From positions 1-64,000 of the forward strand of contig JAOVVO010000052.1 in assembly GCA_028564675.1 (NCBI GenBank): DNA of 64,000 nt, read 5' to 3'. Every line of letters begins with the position of its first letter. Position 1 is the first letter of the stretch. This document shows positions 24,761 through 35,949 of this stretch, one piece after another. The position numbers were made by a program, and so were the translations under genes. A model generated the notes under the pieces. The model was not told the origin of the DNA, did no database searches, and saw nothing but the letters and a program-made list of their open reading frames with translations. This DNA comes from Onchocerca lupi. Taxonomy: Eukaryota > Nematoda > Chromadorea > Rhabditida > Onchocercidae.

Positions 24761-27700
24761 AAAGCTTCTGTCTGAAACGAGCATTAATGAAATCACTGTT
24801 ATTAATCCGTTATACAGTACAGCTGTGATGAGCATTTTATAGAGGGAGTGTTCCGTTAAAAGCATAAAAATATAGATTCCTGAAATTAGGAGGGCAAATT
24901 GTTATGGGATAAGGAGGAAGGGAAAGTGGAAAAGTAAGAGGACGAAAAGATTGCGAATGTTTAGTATTCGATGGAAAAAGGCATAGATCACATCTCTATC
25001 TATCAATTCAATTCTACAAGATGACATAGAGGACAGCTTAAATATCTGTTTTTGGGGTGATACAGCAAAACCGATACCAGATTTCTACAGACAAAACAGT
25101 ACTCTGTAGAAGTTTATGAAATCATAAAGGAAATTGTACAGTTCAAGCCTGATTTCTGTGCTTTGAGCGAGAAAAAGCAGCATGGAACGACAGTGAGAGT
25201 GGAACGAAAAATAATGATGAATGATGGTGGTGTTATGGAAAACGAGGAGCACCGAGAGGGCAAGCACCATCAGCAATACCGTCGAGAGATACCACGATCG
25301 ATTCCAGAGTGCTCGGCTCTTCACATTTGCAGTAATGTGTGTTTTTTGGTCGTGGCGAAGAGAGGCATTTCGAGAATTGAGAAATGTCGATATACAACAA
25401 ATGAACTCTTTCTTGCTGAAATGTGAAAGGGAGAAGCTGAACTGAACAGGAACGGTGATGTGGCATGCATTACTGGCACCAACCAATCATTTATTGATTA
25501 TTAGTTACTGCGCAATAGTAATGACAAAAGTAATGGTGATGCTGTCTCTGATCCCAGTGGTGGGTCAGTTTTCCGGAAGAGTGATGATACATCATTGAGT
25601 AAGAAACCGGAGTCCTCTCGTTGCTATGCCGGATCTTTACCGCGGATGTAAACGGAAATATTGTTAGTATGATTGCACTCCACAGTATTCAAGCTTTCAC
25701 TTGAAGCAATACTCTTGACAGATTTAATGAATATAGCAAATGAGAGCTGTTCTTCGAATTTGTTGATTTGAATAACGATGCTAAGGACCTATGGCATACT
25801 TATAGCAATTTTGTTCTCTTCATTTACAAATCTCAATGATGACAGAAACAGTTCTTATACTCATGCATGAATATATAAGTAACGTGATAAGTTTGAGAAA
25901 AAATTTATTTCAAGTCCGATAAAAATACGACCAACAAATGTTGCATGAAACTTTCGACTTCACTTTTCTTTCTTCTTTTTTTTTCATGGTTTTTGAGATC
26001 AGATCAAATGAGAATAGGCGAATGAAAATGACTGGAAGGAGCTGAGAAGAAACTGAAAATATCAATGGGAAATTAACTGCTATTATTAAATGTGCTGCGA
26101 TTGCTAATTATTATTTGCAAAATGAGATTTCTTGACTCCTGCCTGGCTAAAAAATTGATGCAACGGTTCTAGTTATTTCAGTAGGCGAAAATTCTCGGAT
26201 AAGTGCGATAGAATTGGGGTAGATTTGAAAAATGAAAAAAGTTAAAAAAACAAAACAGAACAATCTAGTCGCTCTCTGTAGTCACAAAGTATTTAAAATG
26301 ATGGAAAATGGAGGAATGGAAAAAATTATTGATGTGTATGAGATCTTTTTGTAATCTGAAAGAAGTTAATTAAAGTTGAATTGTTTTCAAGAAACAATAG
26401 AGTTGAATAGCTAATTGAAAAAAAGAAAAAAACCAAAGGAAGACTTCTTGACAGCAGTTTAGGGAAGCAGAATAGATTAAACAGTTATGCGAACTGTTTA
26501 ATTGCCCCTGAAGTTGCTTCTGTTCTGTTGGAGTAACAGTTGTGTCTTAGGTATAAAACTAGTCGTTCGGTTTAAAACATTGAACAGTCATTAAATGTTC
26601 GGTTCCTTATTTATTCGCCAAAGAGAAATATGGCGAATAAACTACACCTTGAACTTGTCTGATGATCCGAAAAATTGAAACAAAAATATTGTCAAGAACA
26701 GATCATAGTTACGCAAGTCTTGAGAAATACCTCAAAAAAAAAAAAAAAAAATAATAGTAACTTTATTGGTTAAAGAAATGAATTTACCGAGTAACTTCAT
26801 TAAAAAATTTTTATTTTGTTCTAATATCGTCGATTTTAAGAGCATAAATTATAAAAGTAATAATAGTGGGGTTAATCAGAAGAAGGAATTTTTTTACATT
26901 TATTTTATTTTTTTTTTTAATTTTCTGCATTTTTTATACATTTAACCAGCAAGTTTGTTTAAAACAATGCCTATAAATGCAGATCCAGAATCTTGAAATA
27001 CTCTATAGGGAAAATTAAGACCAATTTAAGATTAGTCTATACCTGAAATATAAAAATTTCGGGTAAGATTGTTATCATAAATTGTTACTTCTGATTCGAT
27101 TGTTGGTAAACAGTTATTTTTTTTTATCAATTATGCTGCAAATCAACTTTGACAAATTTGGAAATTCACAAATTTTATAACCTGACATTACTGAAAAGTT
27201 GATAGACTGAATAAGAAATATCCCGGTAATTTCTGGTTTAGAGCAGCAGAAAAGAGACTTAGTATAAAAATGGTACAGTAAATTTTACGCTTGGTAATAA
27301 CCTTTTACAACCCTTAATCATTTTTCTCAAACTGAAACAATGGTTCTTTTTTATTTCTACCAGAAATCGCTCCTCCCCCCTGAGAACTATCAAATGATAT
27401 ATCTTGATACCTTTTTTACTATTAGATCGTTTTCCAGCTCAGTGGAGCTGAGCTGGTAAGCGCATTATTAGAGTACGGACACAATCAAAGATGAAAAATT
27501 AGATGCTATAAAGCTTCTCTTAAAGAGGAATGACCGTTATTAATGCAATAATCGTCTATGTTCCGGTCTCACTTCACTTAAATTCACATTTAATGAACAG
27601 TGGGAGTTTGCAGTAATTTTCATCATCATTGCAGCAATTATAGATGGAATGTATAGCCAGAATCTCAAAATTAACTAGCAATTTTGGAGCACAACTTGAT

Positions 27701-29357
27701 TCTTTTGCGGATTTTCTGAATTTCGGTGCAGCACCTGCGTTTAGAGTTTTTTAGTCCTTTTTTACGTTTCCTGTAATTAAGCTTTACAAGGATATACTTC
27801 AAATTTGAGTAATTAATCCTGCATGATTTGGTATAAATATTCATTGTTGCATCTCTTCTTCTAACTCATTTTCTAAGCCTGAACATAATGTGACACGTGA
27901 TCTTTTTTTCATGATAGGATTTGAATGAATGGAGATTGATGCAGATATCTACTTTTATATTTTTGTAAACATCACTGAAGCAAGAATATTGACGTCAAAA
28001 AAATTTTCTGACCATTCTATATGGTATACCAGTTATGCAATTATATTTTGAATCCAAGTTTTATTCAGTTTTATGGAATATAAGAGTTTACTTGCAGTGG
28101 GAGACCATCGCAGGATACCATTTGTTTATGCTCTTCATGTTTGTTTCCGTTGCATGGATAATATTAATTGTGGAACAAGTTAGTTTGTTGTTTCTTCCTA
28201 CACTTCATTTGAAAATACAATAAATCTATTCGATGTCAACAGAATTTATGAGAGAATGTTGCACATTTCATTGCACAAGTGACATCCGAAGATGTTGACC
28301 TCAGAAGTAGTAAAGACAACGATGCAGAAATTTGGCTAGAAATTAAATGGAATGAATACGGAAGATCATCGGCTTTGGATGAGAAAGTAAGTTGGAAAAA
28401 ATTTAAAAAGACATCATTATTTCCATTTTACAAAGCATCGATGATACATTGGTGATTTCTGTGCTGTGTGAGACGGATGAAATTGACGTAGACACATGTT
28501 TTCTCTTGCATTGGTAGCATTCTCGAGTTTCTCGACCAACTCTCTACCCATCCCAATAATCTCGAGACGAAATTCTCCGTGTGTGGAAAGAAACTTTATA
28601 CAGGTAAAAAGGTGTCCAATGGAAGGGTGAACGACGCTCTCTCTCCCTTTCCTTTCCCTTATTTGAATTGAATTGAACAATTCTTCACCTATTAAATCAC
28701 TATCCCATGGGAGCTCTGCACGGGTGATGAATGGGAGGTACCCCGCGAGCTCTGCAAGGCGGAGGAACGAGAGACATCCCGGGAAGAGTACCCTGAATTG
28801 TCCTATTTACCACCAGCTCAGTTGACATTTTCACTGTTGCACTCGCATCGCACTCTTTCATCCCTTTCTCTCTCTTCAGTGTTTCACTGAATATTTTTGT
28901 TTTCACCAATTCGTCCAAATCTTCCCATGTTACATTATCATTAAATGCTGAGTTGTTGCTTGCTAATCCTAGTATGGATTCAGATGCGCATAACACAGAA
29001 TTAGTTGCGAGCAGGGAATTTCTAATGAAGTCTGCAGTTGTGTCTTACACTTTGATGACAACCAAGAATTATCAAGAGACAATTTCAGATGCAAAGGATT
29101 ATTACTGACAGTATTTGAAAAACAATCTAAACATAAGCTAAATAGTCGTTATAATTGTGAATAATCGTGTTCACCAACAAATCTTGAAGCAAAAACCTGA
29201 TAAGGCTGTTAGCATTCGCTACTTTTTATAATCTTTCTGTCACGTTCAGCAGAAAAAAAAAATTTTAGAAGCTATGAAGACGACAACAGCAAATGTATTA
29301 TTATAAATTCCTTGACAATTTCCAATTATCGTAAAATCTTGTTGTAAATGTTTGCAG
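24761..29357. other. Divergent intergenic region (H2A variant / SESTD1)
   Basis: A 4.6-kb region between head-to-head genes, presumably containing both promoters. Three patches stand out without being assignable: 25100-25640, open on both strands; 28260-28420, a 70-codon plus-strand frame ending at a good donor AAA|GTAAGT but with no usable start or acceptor; and 28690-28900, GC-richer with the motif GAGCTCTGCA repeated. The rest is AT-rich with homopolymer runs. No RNA gene was recognised. Confidence 0.4.
24771..24780 (-). promoter_or_regulatory. Possible trans-splice acceptor before H2A variant ATG
   Basis: Minus-strand TCGTTTCAG lies about 12 bases upstream of the chosen ATG at 24760. No upstream in-frame coding exon was found, which favours spliced-leader addition over a cis intron. 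This is inferred from sequence context only. Confidence 0.4.
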
Positions 29358-32300
29358 CGGATAATTCGTCAGAACTTGTCAAAAATATGCAACAGAAAGA
29401 TCGACATCTAATCGAATCATCTGTTATCGCCTTACCCGGTTAATACAGCAATTTTAATTTAACAGCACGATGAATTAATTCAAAAAATTCCAACTGTAGA
29501 TTTTTTTACATTTATGCATCATTTTGGAAGCATTGTTTCTTCTCCATTAAAGTAATGTTTTATAGGATGTCGTGATCGCTCAGGATCACCACTGCTGTTT
29601 ATAAATTTTATGGATGGTAACAGCAAGCAGCTCAGTACTATTTTTGCATTTTTCTTCATCACTATATCATTACTATTTCCATTACTTTAGAAATATTGTT
29701 TATAACAATATTTAGATACTCTTATATTATATTTATTCTCATAACTTATAAGTAAAAAAAAACAGGTAAATTAATATTTTTCATATCTAATGAGACTTAG
29801 ATTTAAAGCTGTTCAGAATTTTGTTTAATTCGTAAAATTAACTCCTTAACTTTCCGGTTATCATTACTTATAAATAACTTACTGCTAGCATTGATTTATT
29901 ATTTCTGCCTCATGCGCGGTGATTAATTATTACGAGTTAACTCGAATCTTTCATGAAGTTTAGGCGTGGAAACAGCCATTGCTCCGAGTTATGAAGAACT
30001 TGCATCAGTGATTAGTTACCTGTCCCAAATACCTGGCGAGAATGTTCGCAAGTTGGGATTTACAATAGTAATTGATGGGCGCAAAGCAATTATAAAGCAT
30101 GTACGTGGCGCACTGCGAGCATGTCAAGTCTGTATTCATTCATTTTTCTAGGGCGCCATAATAAAATTATACCAAATTTAAACTAGGGGCTTAATTTATG
30201 GTAGATTTTCATGTAATGATAACCATTGCAGCAAGCACTGTATCGGCAAATTCGATTTGTACTTGTTATTCAGCCGGACAAATTCTTGGATCAACAAAAA
30301 CTTAATTTCGAGCTCATCAAAGAAGCTTACCAATTCAAGGTAAGTGTTAGTTTCGAAGAACTTTTCACGACACATAGCTTTGGATTAGTACCAAGATCAT
30401 TATTTTAAATAATGTTTAGTTATTAACATTCTAAAAAATTCTCTTTTATCAGATTAGAATATATTCTTATTCAAATAAAGATAGTAAAGCAGATATCTTT
30501 AGATTACATTCAAAAAAATAAAAAAAAAAAAAGAAAAAAAACCGTCCTTGTACAGAAGCTAAAAGGAGAAAAGAAGAAAGAGGAGAGATGAAAAAGAAGT
30601 GACAATCTTAATTATTTTATTTCATTATAGTGCACTCTAATCTCTCTACATAAATTATCACGCTTTGTGGATGTGTCGCAATTGCCAGATGTTCTCGGTG
30701 GTACCCTGCACTATGATCCGTACTCATGGATCCTACTCAGACAAGTTCCTTTTCTCAGACCTTATATTGTATAATACAATTTTTCTTTACTTTCAATACT
30801 TTTCATCACATGAAAATGTTCAAGAAACTTGAAAATTACGTGAAAAGAGCGAACAGCTGGATAGAAAACAACAAAAGGCTTGACAGTGCGATTCATACCA
30901 CATCTAATCAATCCGGAAAGGATGCTTTGGAGAAGGACAACTTCAACTCAAGTGAACTTCTCAAAGCAGGTGGAAATTTCATGTAGAACGGTTTTTGTAA
31001 GAAATTATTGTGATTGAAGTTGAAAAACTATCAATCTTTAGATTCTCGACAAGAAATAATTTTGCCATAAACATGCAATTGAGAAAAATCAATTCATTAG
31101 ACAAGTTATGCAGCATCGTAAACATTCTGCACAATGACTTATTTAGGAAACGATTTATTTGACGAATTAACGCAAAATAGTGAAGTGAGAGCTGTGAAGA
31201 AAAATGTAAACGTCGACTGGGACAATGCTGCCCAGAATGTCGATCTGCTGATGAAACAAATTAAGGTTCTTTAAATATTCAAGACAAAGTTTTTAGGCAG
31301 CAGTGTCTGTTTTGGAAGACTGTTTGATGAAAGCATTTTTTTTTTCATTTTTTCACTTGATGTCCAAGTTTTTTTTTTTGATAATGAAACCTTCCTTCAT
31401 GCTTACTTTTATTTAGTTGATTTAATTATTGATTCTATTCTGTCTGCATATTTTGCTGCCTTCTAAAAAGAACCGTAGTCATTAGCAACTACTGTCGGGA
31501 AGTTAAAATTTAGGAAAGAATTGGAACTGATACAAATGATTTGTTTTCTAATGAAATATGATGAGTTTTATTTGGTCGCAACTATGATAGACAGTGAATT
31601 GGTGAGTATCAATAATACGATTGATAATTTGTATTTCCCTTTGATAATAGGGAAGATATCTGTGATTTATTGGGAATTGATAGAATTTAATAAGGTTTGG
31701 AAAGCACCACTCGACAAATACCGACTAGAGCAAAAAATTAGATGTTCTGACCGATCAGAGCTCTAACCGGTTAGAGCAAAGGACTTGATCTAAAAGAATG
31801 GCCCCTGCAGATAAGATAATTACTTTACTACATGTGAACCCTACCTATATGATTTACAACTTACCAACTTACAGCGGAAAAAGAGATAATTTACAACATG
31901 TCACCATAGCACAACATCATTTACAATATGTTAATTTTATCTTAAAGGTCTAAGTTTAAATATGCAAAGATATTTCTAAACTATAAAGTTCTTGATTATC
32001 TGAGAAATATAATATTCCAAAAAATATTTCGGTTTTTCCGACATTCCCGACTGAAGAAAATCAGTCCTTTCAGAGGAAAGAATTTGGGTACTGTAGCAAA
32101 ATTAATTTGCTTGAATTTGTCGTTAACTTTTCCTGGATCCATTTCCGGATAAAATCCTTCAATTAGTTTTGAATGTAGTTATCCCCGAACTGTTTCATTT
32201 TACATTGAATGTTCGTTTTGTTCGAAAGACCGCTCCTTGAATCTTCTTCGAGAAATTTTTGAGAGTTCTGTTCGATCTGATTGTTCCGTTTTACACTGAA

Positions 32301-35300
32301 TGTTGATTCTCACCGAAAGATTGCTCCTTGAATTTTCTTTGAGAGTTCTGTTCAATTTGATTGTTTGTTTGTACTGAACGTTGCTTTTGAGTAATTTGAG
32401 CTTCATTTACATTTCGTCATTTTTTCGTGTATGTTCCAGCAGAAGAGACAACCGCAAAAATATTGAACTTGGTAATTGGGCAAAACTGCCTGGATCACCA
32501 CTTCTGAAACATAATTTCTTTGCAGAATATTCAAGAGAGGATAGAAGTGATGGTGCACCGAGAGGAACGGAATGCATCATTGAAGGTGCTGGAAGATCAT
32601 ACGGAAGGAGTGCACAATTTAGTGGACTGGATTCTAAATGCTGGAGAGAGATGGCTTCTGACTCTGCATGAAATCGGTGAATCATACGACGATGCTAAGC
32701 AATTACTGAAAGAACACAGTGAATTGGAAAGCAAGTCGATAGTCCGTTCAATACTATTGTTAAATAAACTTTAAGTTCAATGAATAAACGAACGAATGGT
32801 TTGATGACCAGTAATGTTCTTTTCTTTGCTTTGCGTTCTAGTAGATAGTAGCAATGTTGTACTTGATAGATATTCGCGCTTACAGATAAACAAGAAAAAT
32901 CAACTGGAAATTGGGATAAGCCTAAACGATTTGAAAATTTTACTAGGAGCTGGAAGAACAGTCACGTGAACTGATAGCAGTAGGACATGAACTTCAACGT
33001 GAATTTCCAAAACACACAGTGGCATTACAACAAAGCATAGACAATGTACAACAGCTGGTCCGTGCATTTTGTACACGAGTCGTGCATCAGAAGAAGGTCG
33101 CCTTGCGCTCCGTTAATTTCTATCGCATGCTGGCTGATGTATGACCTTCATTTTGTGAAATTAGAGTTGAATATGCTGCTCGATCCTGAATACACATTAG
33201 TAGTAGTAGTGATATTTGATATTTTTCATTCATCTGATTTAAATTTATTTAAAGCATATTTGCTGAATAACTAGGATGTATCATACGGGTTGGAAGATTT
33301 AAAAATGTGAACCAAATAAAAAACGAAAACAAAGTGCTAATGAATAATAGTTAAAATTTTTAGTTCTCACGAAAAACAAACTTGTTATTGGAATCGTTAT
33401 GTACAAATGTGAAGGCGATTGATATTACAACAGCTGAGAAAGAGCGAAACGAAATGGAGAACAAAGTGGATGAAATGGGTATTACTTGTATTTTATATTG
33501 AATTTCGTTATTAATTTGGATATTCAAATATTTGACTTCTCTTCAGCAATATCACTTTTTGTTATTTTCATAGTGTGCTTGCTTTAATCTTCATAGTTCT
33601 AAAAATATTTATTACAAATTATAATTTGCCTTTAAGAAAAAATCTACCATGATATGATCATCAGTGGTATATCATTCATCGACGAACTCTGCATTTACGA
33701 ATCCAACTCTGTAGGCAGGCCTATCACGCGTGATTATTCAGCGGGTATTGTACACATCAGGTTATATTGTGTATTTCATCTTTACTCCAACGATTTACGA
33801 ATAGTAGTAGAGCGAATAATAGTTGATTCATCAGACAGATTCCAGAGAAATACTCGAAGAATCACGTGGTCGAAGACGACGTTGTCAAAATTTAGCAGAT
33901 GTTCGCAGACTAAAAATTCATCAGCTTTTACAGCTCTACACATGTGAAGAAGATGGCCAGCAGGTCATTTTATGACATCGAATTTCCTCCAAGTAGGTCC
34001 AAAGAAACAAGGAAAAAGATCATAAAAATTTCATTTGTTTTAGTTTGGATCAGTAAAATTTGTAATTTGCAACTGAATTTGATACCGAACTTTTTAATTT
34101 TATTATATATGGAAAATTCTGTCTAATTGTAATTTTTGAAATAATAGAGGGGCTATATTTTAGGCAGTTCTTTGGATTGAAGAACTTTATGAAGCGTTGG
34201 TAAATGGATATGATGAAACGCTATATGACTTTAAACAACTATATCTTATGCAGGAAAATAGATTAAAACTTGAAAAAACCGCGCGGGTTAGTGACTTTTC
34301 TATTAACAACCATTTAGCTGATAGTTCATTAATCAATGCTTCAACTAGATCATTACTATTAAAAATTGTTAGATGCGTTGCTAAAAATGCTTATTTAGGA
34401 CTTTTCGAGTTTCATTTTCCGATGCTTTTGCCTAATTTTAGTTCGAGATTTCAAATAAATTTTAGATTTTTAGAAAATTGCGAACATAATTTGTAGAGTA
34501 CATATGAGTACGGTAAACAGCTTTGTCAAGTGGTGCTCGTATTAAGAAGATCGTTAAGAATGGAAGTGCAGCCTGGGTTAAAATTGAATCAAAAATTAGA
34601 GTCGATTTGGGGGAAATTTCGTTTTGCTCTGAACGAAAAAGAAACGAAACTTGGTATCATTGGTACCTTTCATTCCACGATTCAGAAAGTAATTCATTTT
34701 ATAACATTTAAAGAATATGCAGCATTTTGAATAAAAATGAAGAATTTAAAGAGAATATCTTTCCGAGCTACCAAAAATTTTTCTGAGTGCAATCTTATGA
34801 TCAATAGGTGAGTGAGCGCCTTGATGAGTTAGCGCTTCGACTCGATGGGGAAGCTTTAGAAAAGCGTTTGGAAGAAACATCACTGCATTTTTTTACTGAT
34901 GAAAAGAGAAGTATCGCAAATGACATCCACGAACTGAAGCAGATCGCTGATATTTTAGTTCAAGAGCTAAATAACAAAATATCCAGGTGATTTCTTGTAA
35001 TTTTTTGGGGTAGTAATAGTTATAATAGACATAATTAGTCTCATGATTTTCAAAAATTGGATTGGCTTAAAATTAGTTCAAGAGCCAAGTAACAGAATAT
35101 CTTTCAAGAAATTTTTCAAGTTCTTTTGAATACTCCTATCTGTAAAATGTGGTCGTGGACTTTCTCTGAAACAATAAATCATAATGTTTTGGCTGAAAAA
35201 TGAAAATTTTGATTGGGAAAGTAGAAAGACAAACGGAAATTTTAAAAAATTTAATTAACTGAAGAGAATAGTATTTCAGAAGCAGAAGTAATGCAGAAAT

Positions 35301-35406
35301 TTCCTGGGTTCGAACTCTGAACGAGATCCAGCGAAAATTTGATGAAGTAAAACGGAAACAAAATAAAATGGAAAAGATCAGAAAGATTAAGAATATCGCG
35401 ATATGA
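29358..35406 (+). CDS. SESTD1: SEC14 and spectrin-repeat protein (SESTD1-like)
   Basis: Sixteen exons join in phase: 29358-29438, 29566-29616, 29964-30127, 30232-30339, 30631-30744, 30825-30969, 31147-31265, 32526-32741, 32947-33138, 33364-33478, 33637-33760, 33846-33963, 34164-34286, 34497-34688, 34808-34986 and 35280-35406 (TGA). The ATG at 29387 lies 29 bases after the acceptor TTTGCAG and gives about 712 aa (human SESTD1 is 696). The N-terminal SEC14/CRAL-TRIO-like part runs from about residue 15 to 165 (GCRDRSG, YLSQIPGENVRKLGFTIVID, FVLVIQPDKFLDQQ, FVDVSQLPDVLGG). Spectrin-type helices follow (VHNLVDWILNAGERW, LADVRRLKIHQLLQLYTCEE, AVLWIEELYEALVNG, TYEYGKQL). In vertebrates SESTD1 binds phosphoinositides and TRPC4/5 channels and acts in Wnt/PCP signalling. 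The related N-termini of Trio/Kalirin lack the strong match in the third repeat region, and no GEF domain follows. The gene is complete. Confidence 0.92.
31760..31777. repeat. 18-bp perfect palindrome in a SESTD1 intron
   Basis: GCTCTAACCGGTTAGAGC reads identically on both strands. It lies in the long intron between exons 31147-31265 and 32526-32741. It may be a protein-binding dyad or a repeat fragment. No function is assigned. Confidence 0.9.
32198..32390. repeat. Diverged tandem repeat of about 80-91 bp
   Basis: Unit 1 (about 32198-32288) and unit 2 (about 32289-32368) both begin TTTTACA.TGAATGTT and include TTGCTCCTTGAAT or GCTCCTTGAATC and GAGAGTTCTGTTC. A third unit starts at about 32369 (GTACTGAACGTTGC) and breaks off. 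The array is intronic within SESTD1, just upstream of the spectrin exon at 32526. Confidence 0.75.
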
Positions 35407-35949
35407 AATTATCCTAGGCATTTAGTGCACCACGCGCAGTGCTGATGCAGAATGTAAAAATACATTATCAAAAAGCACATCATCAAATTGATGCATTTTT
35501 TCAACAGAACAGATTGTGAAGTTGTGGTGATAGTTTTTAACAGGGAATCGGAAACTAATTTGGAACGATGCTTTTGAAATTTCTAAAGCATCTGGTAGGA
35601 ATGATTGTAATAACTTTAATAAATAGCCGAAAGAAATTCCAATTTTGAATTTTCTTCTATTGTGCATAGTAAATGTAAAGAACTTCTTATATCCTGAAAT
35701 ACATCACAGCATATTAATATGCACAATGAGATTACCGATTCTCTATATATGTTAAGAAGTTTTCTGTTTTACTAATGTCGCTTTTATCTAGTCAATATAG
35801 ATTTCAATTTTTTGATGAAGACTGGAAAAGAATGCAGATTTTCAGATTCAATCGTTATCTTCAGCATTTCTTTTCACTACATTTCATATATCTGTCCTGA
35901 AATTGCAGAAATTCTACTTCCGTCGAAAGCTATAGCTCTTGCTTCAGAT
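35407..35949. other. Intergenic between SESTD1 and Helitron remnant
   Basis: AT-rich 3' flank of the SESTD1 gene. The small minus-strand frame at 35422-35667 has no recognisable family or splice context. No other feature was seen. Confidence 0.4.

Noticed and set aside
25085..25486. Overlapping frames on both strands upstream of the H2A variant
   Set aside because: No family resemblance and no paired splice sites. Openness on both strands reflects base composition.
27434..27456. tRNA-like or structural RNA hairpin (CCAGCTCA...TGAGCTGG)
   Set aside because: Only one short stem is present. No anticodon arm, T-arm or acceptor stem could be built around it.
28417..28996. Two minus-strand frames of 87 and 98 codons
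   Set aside because: No recognisable domain. The GC-richer repeat GAGCTCTGCA explains part of the openness. Kept only as a note in the intergenic entry.
32381..32685. Frames of 92-96 codons on both strands
   Set aside because: They are out-of-frame or antisense shadows of the SESTD1 spectrin exon at 32526-32741.
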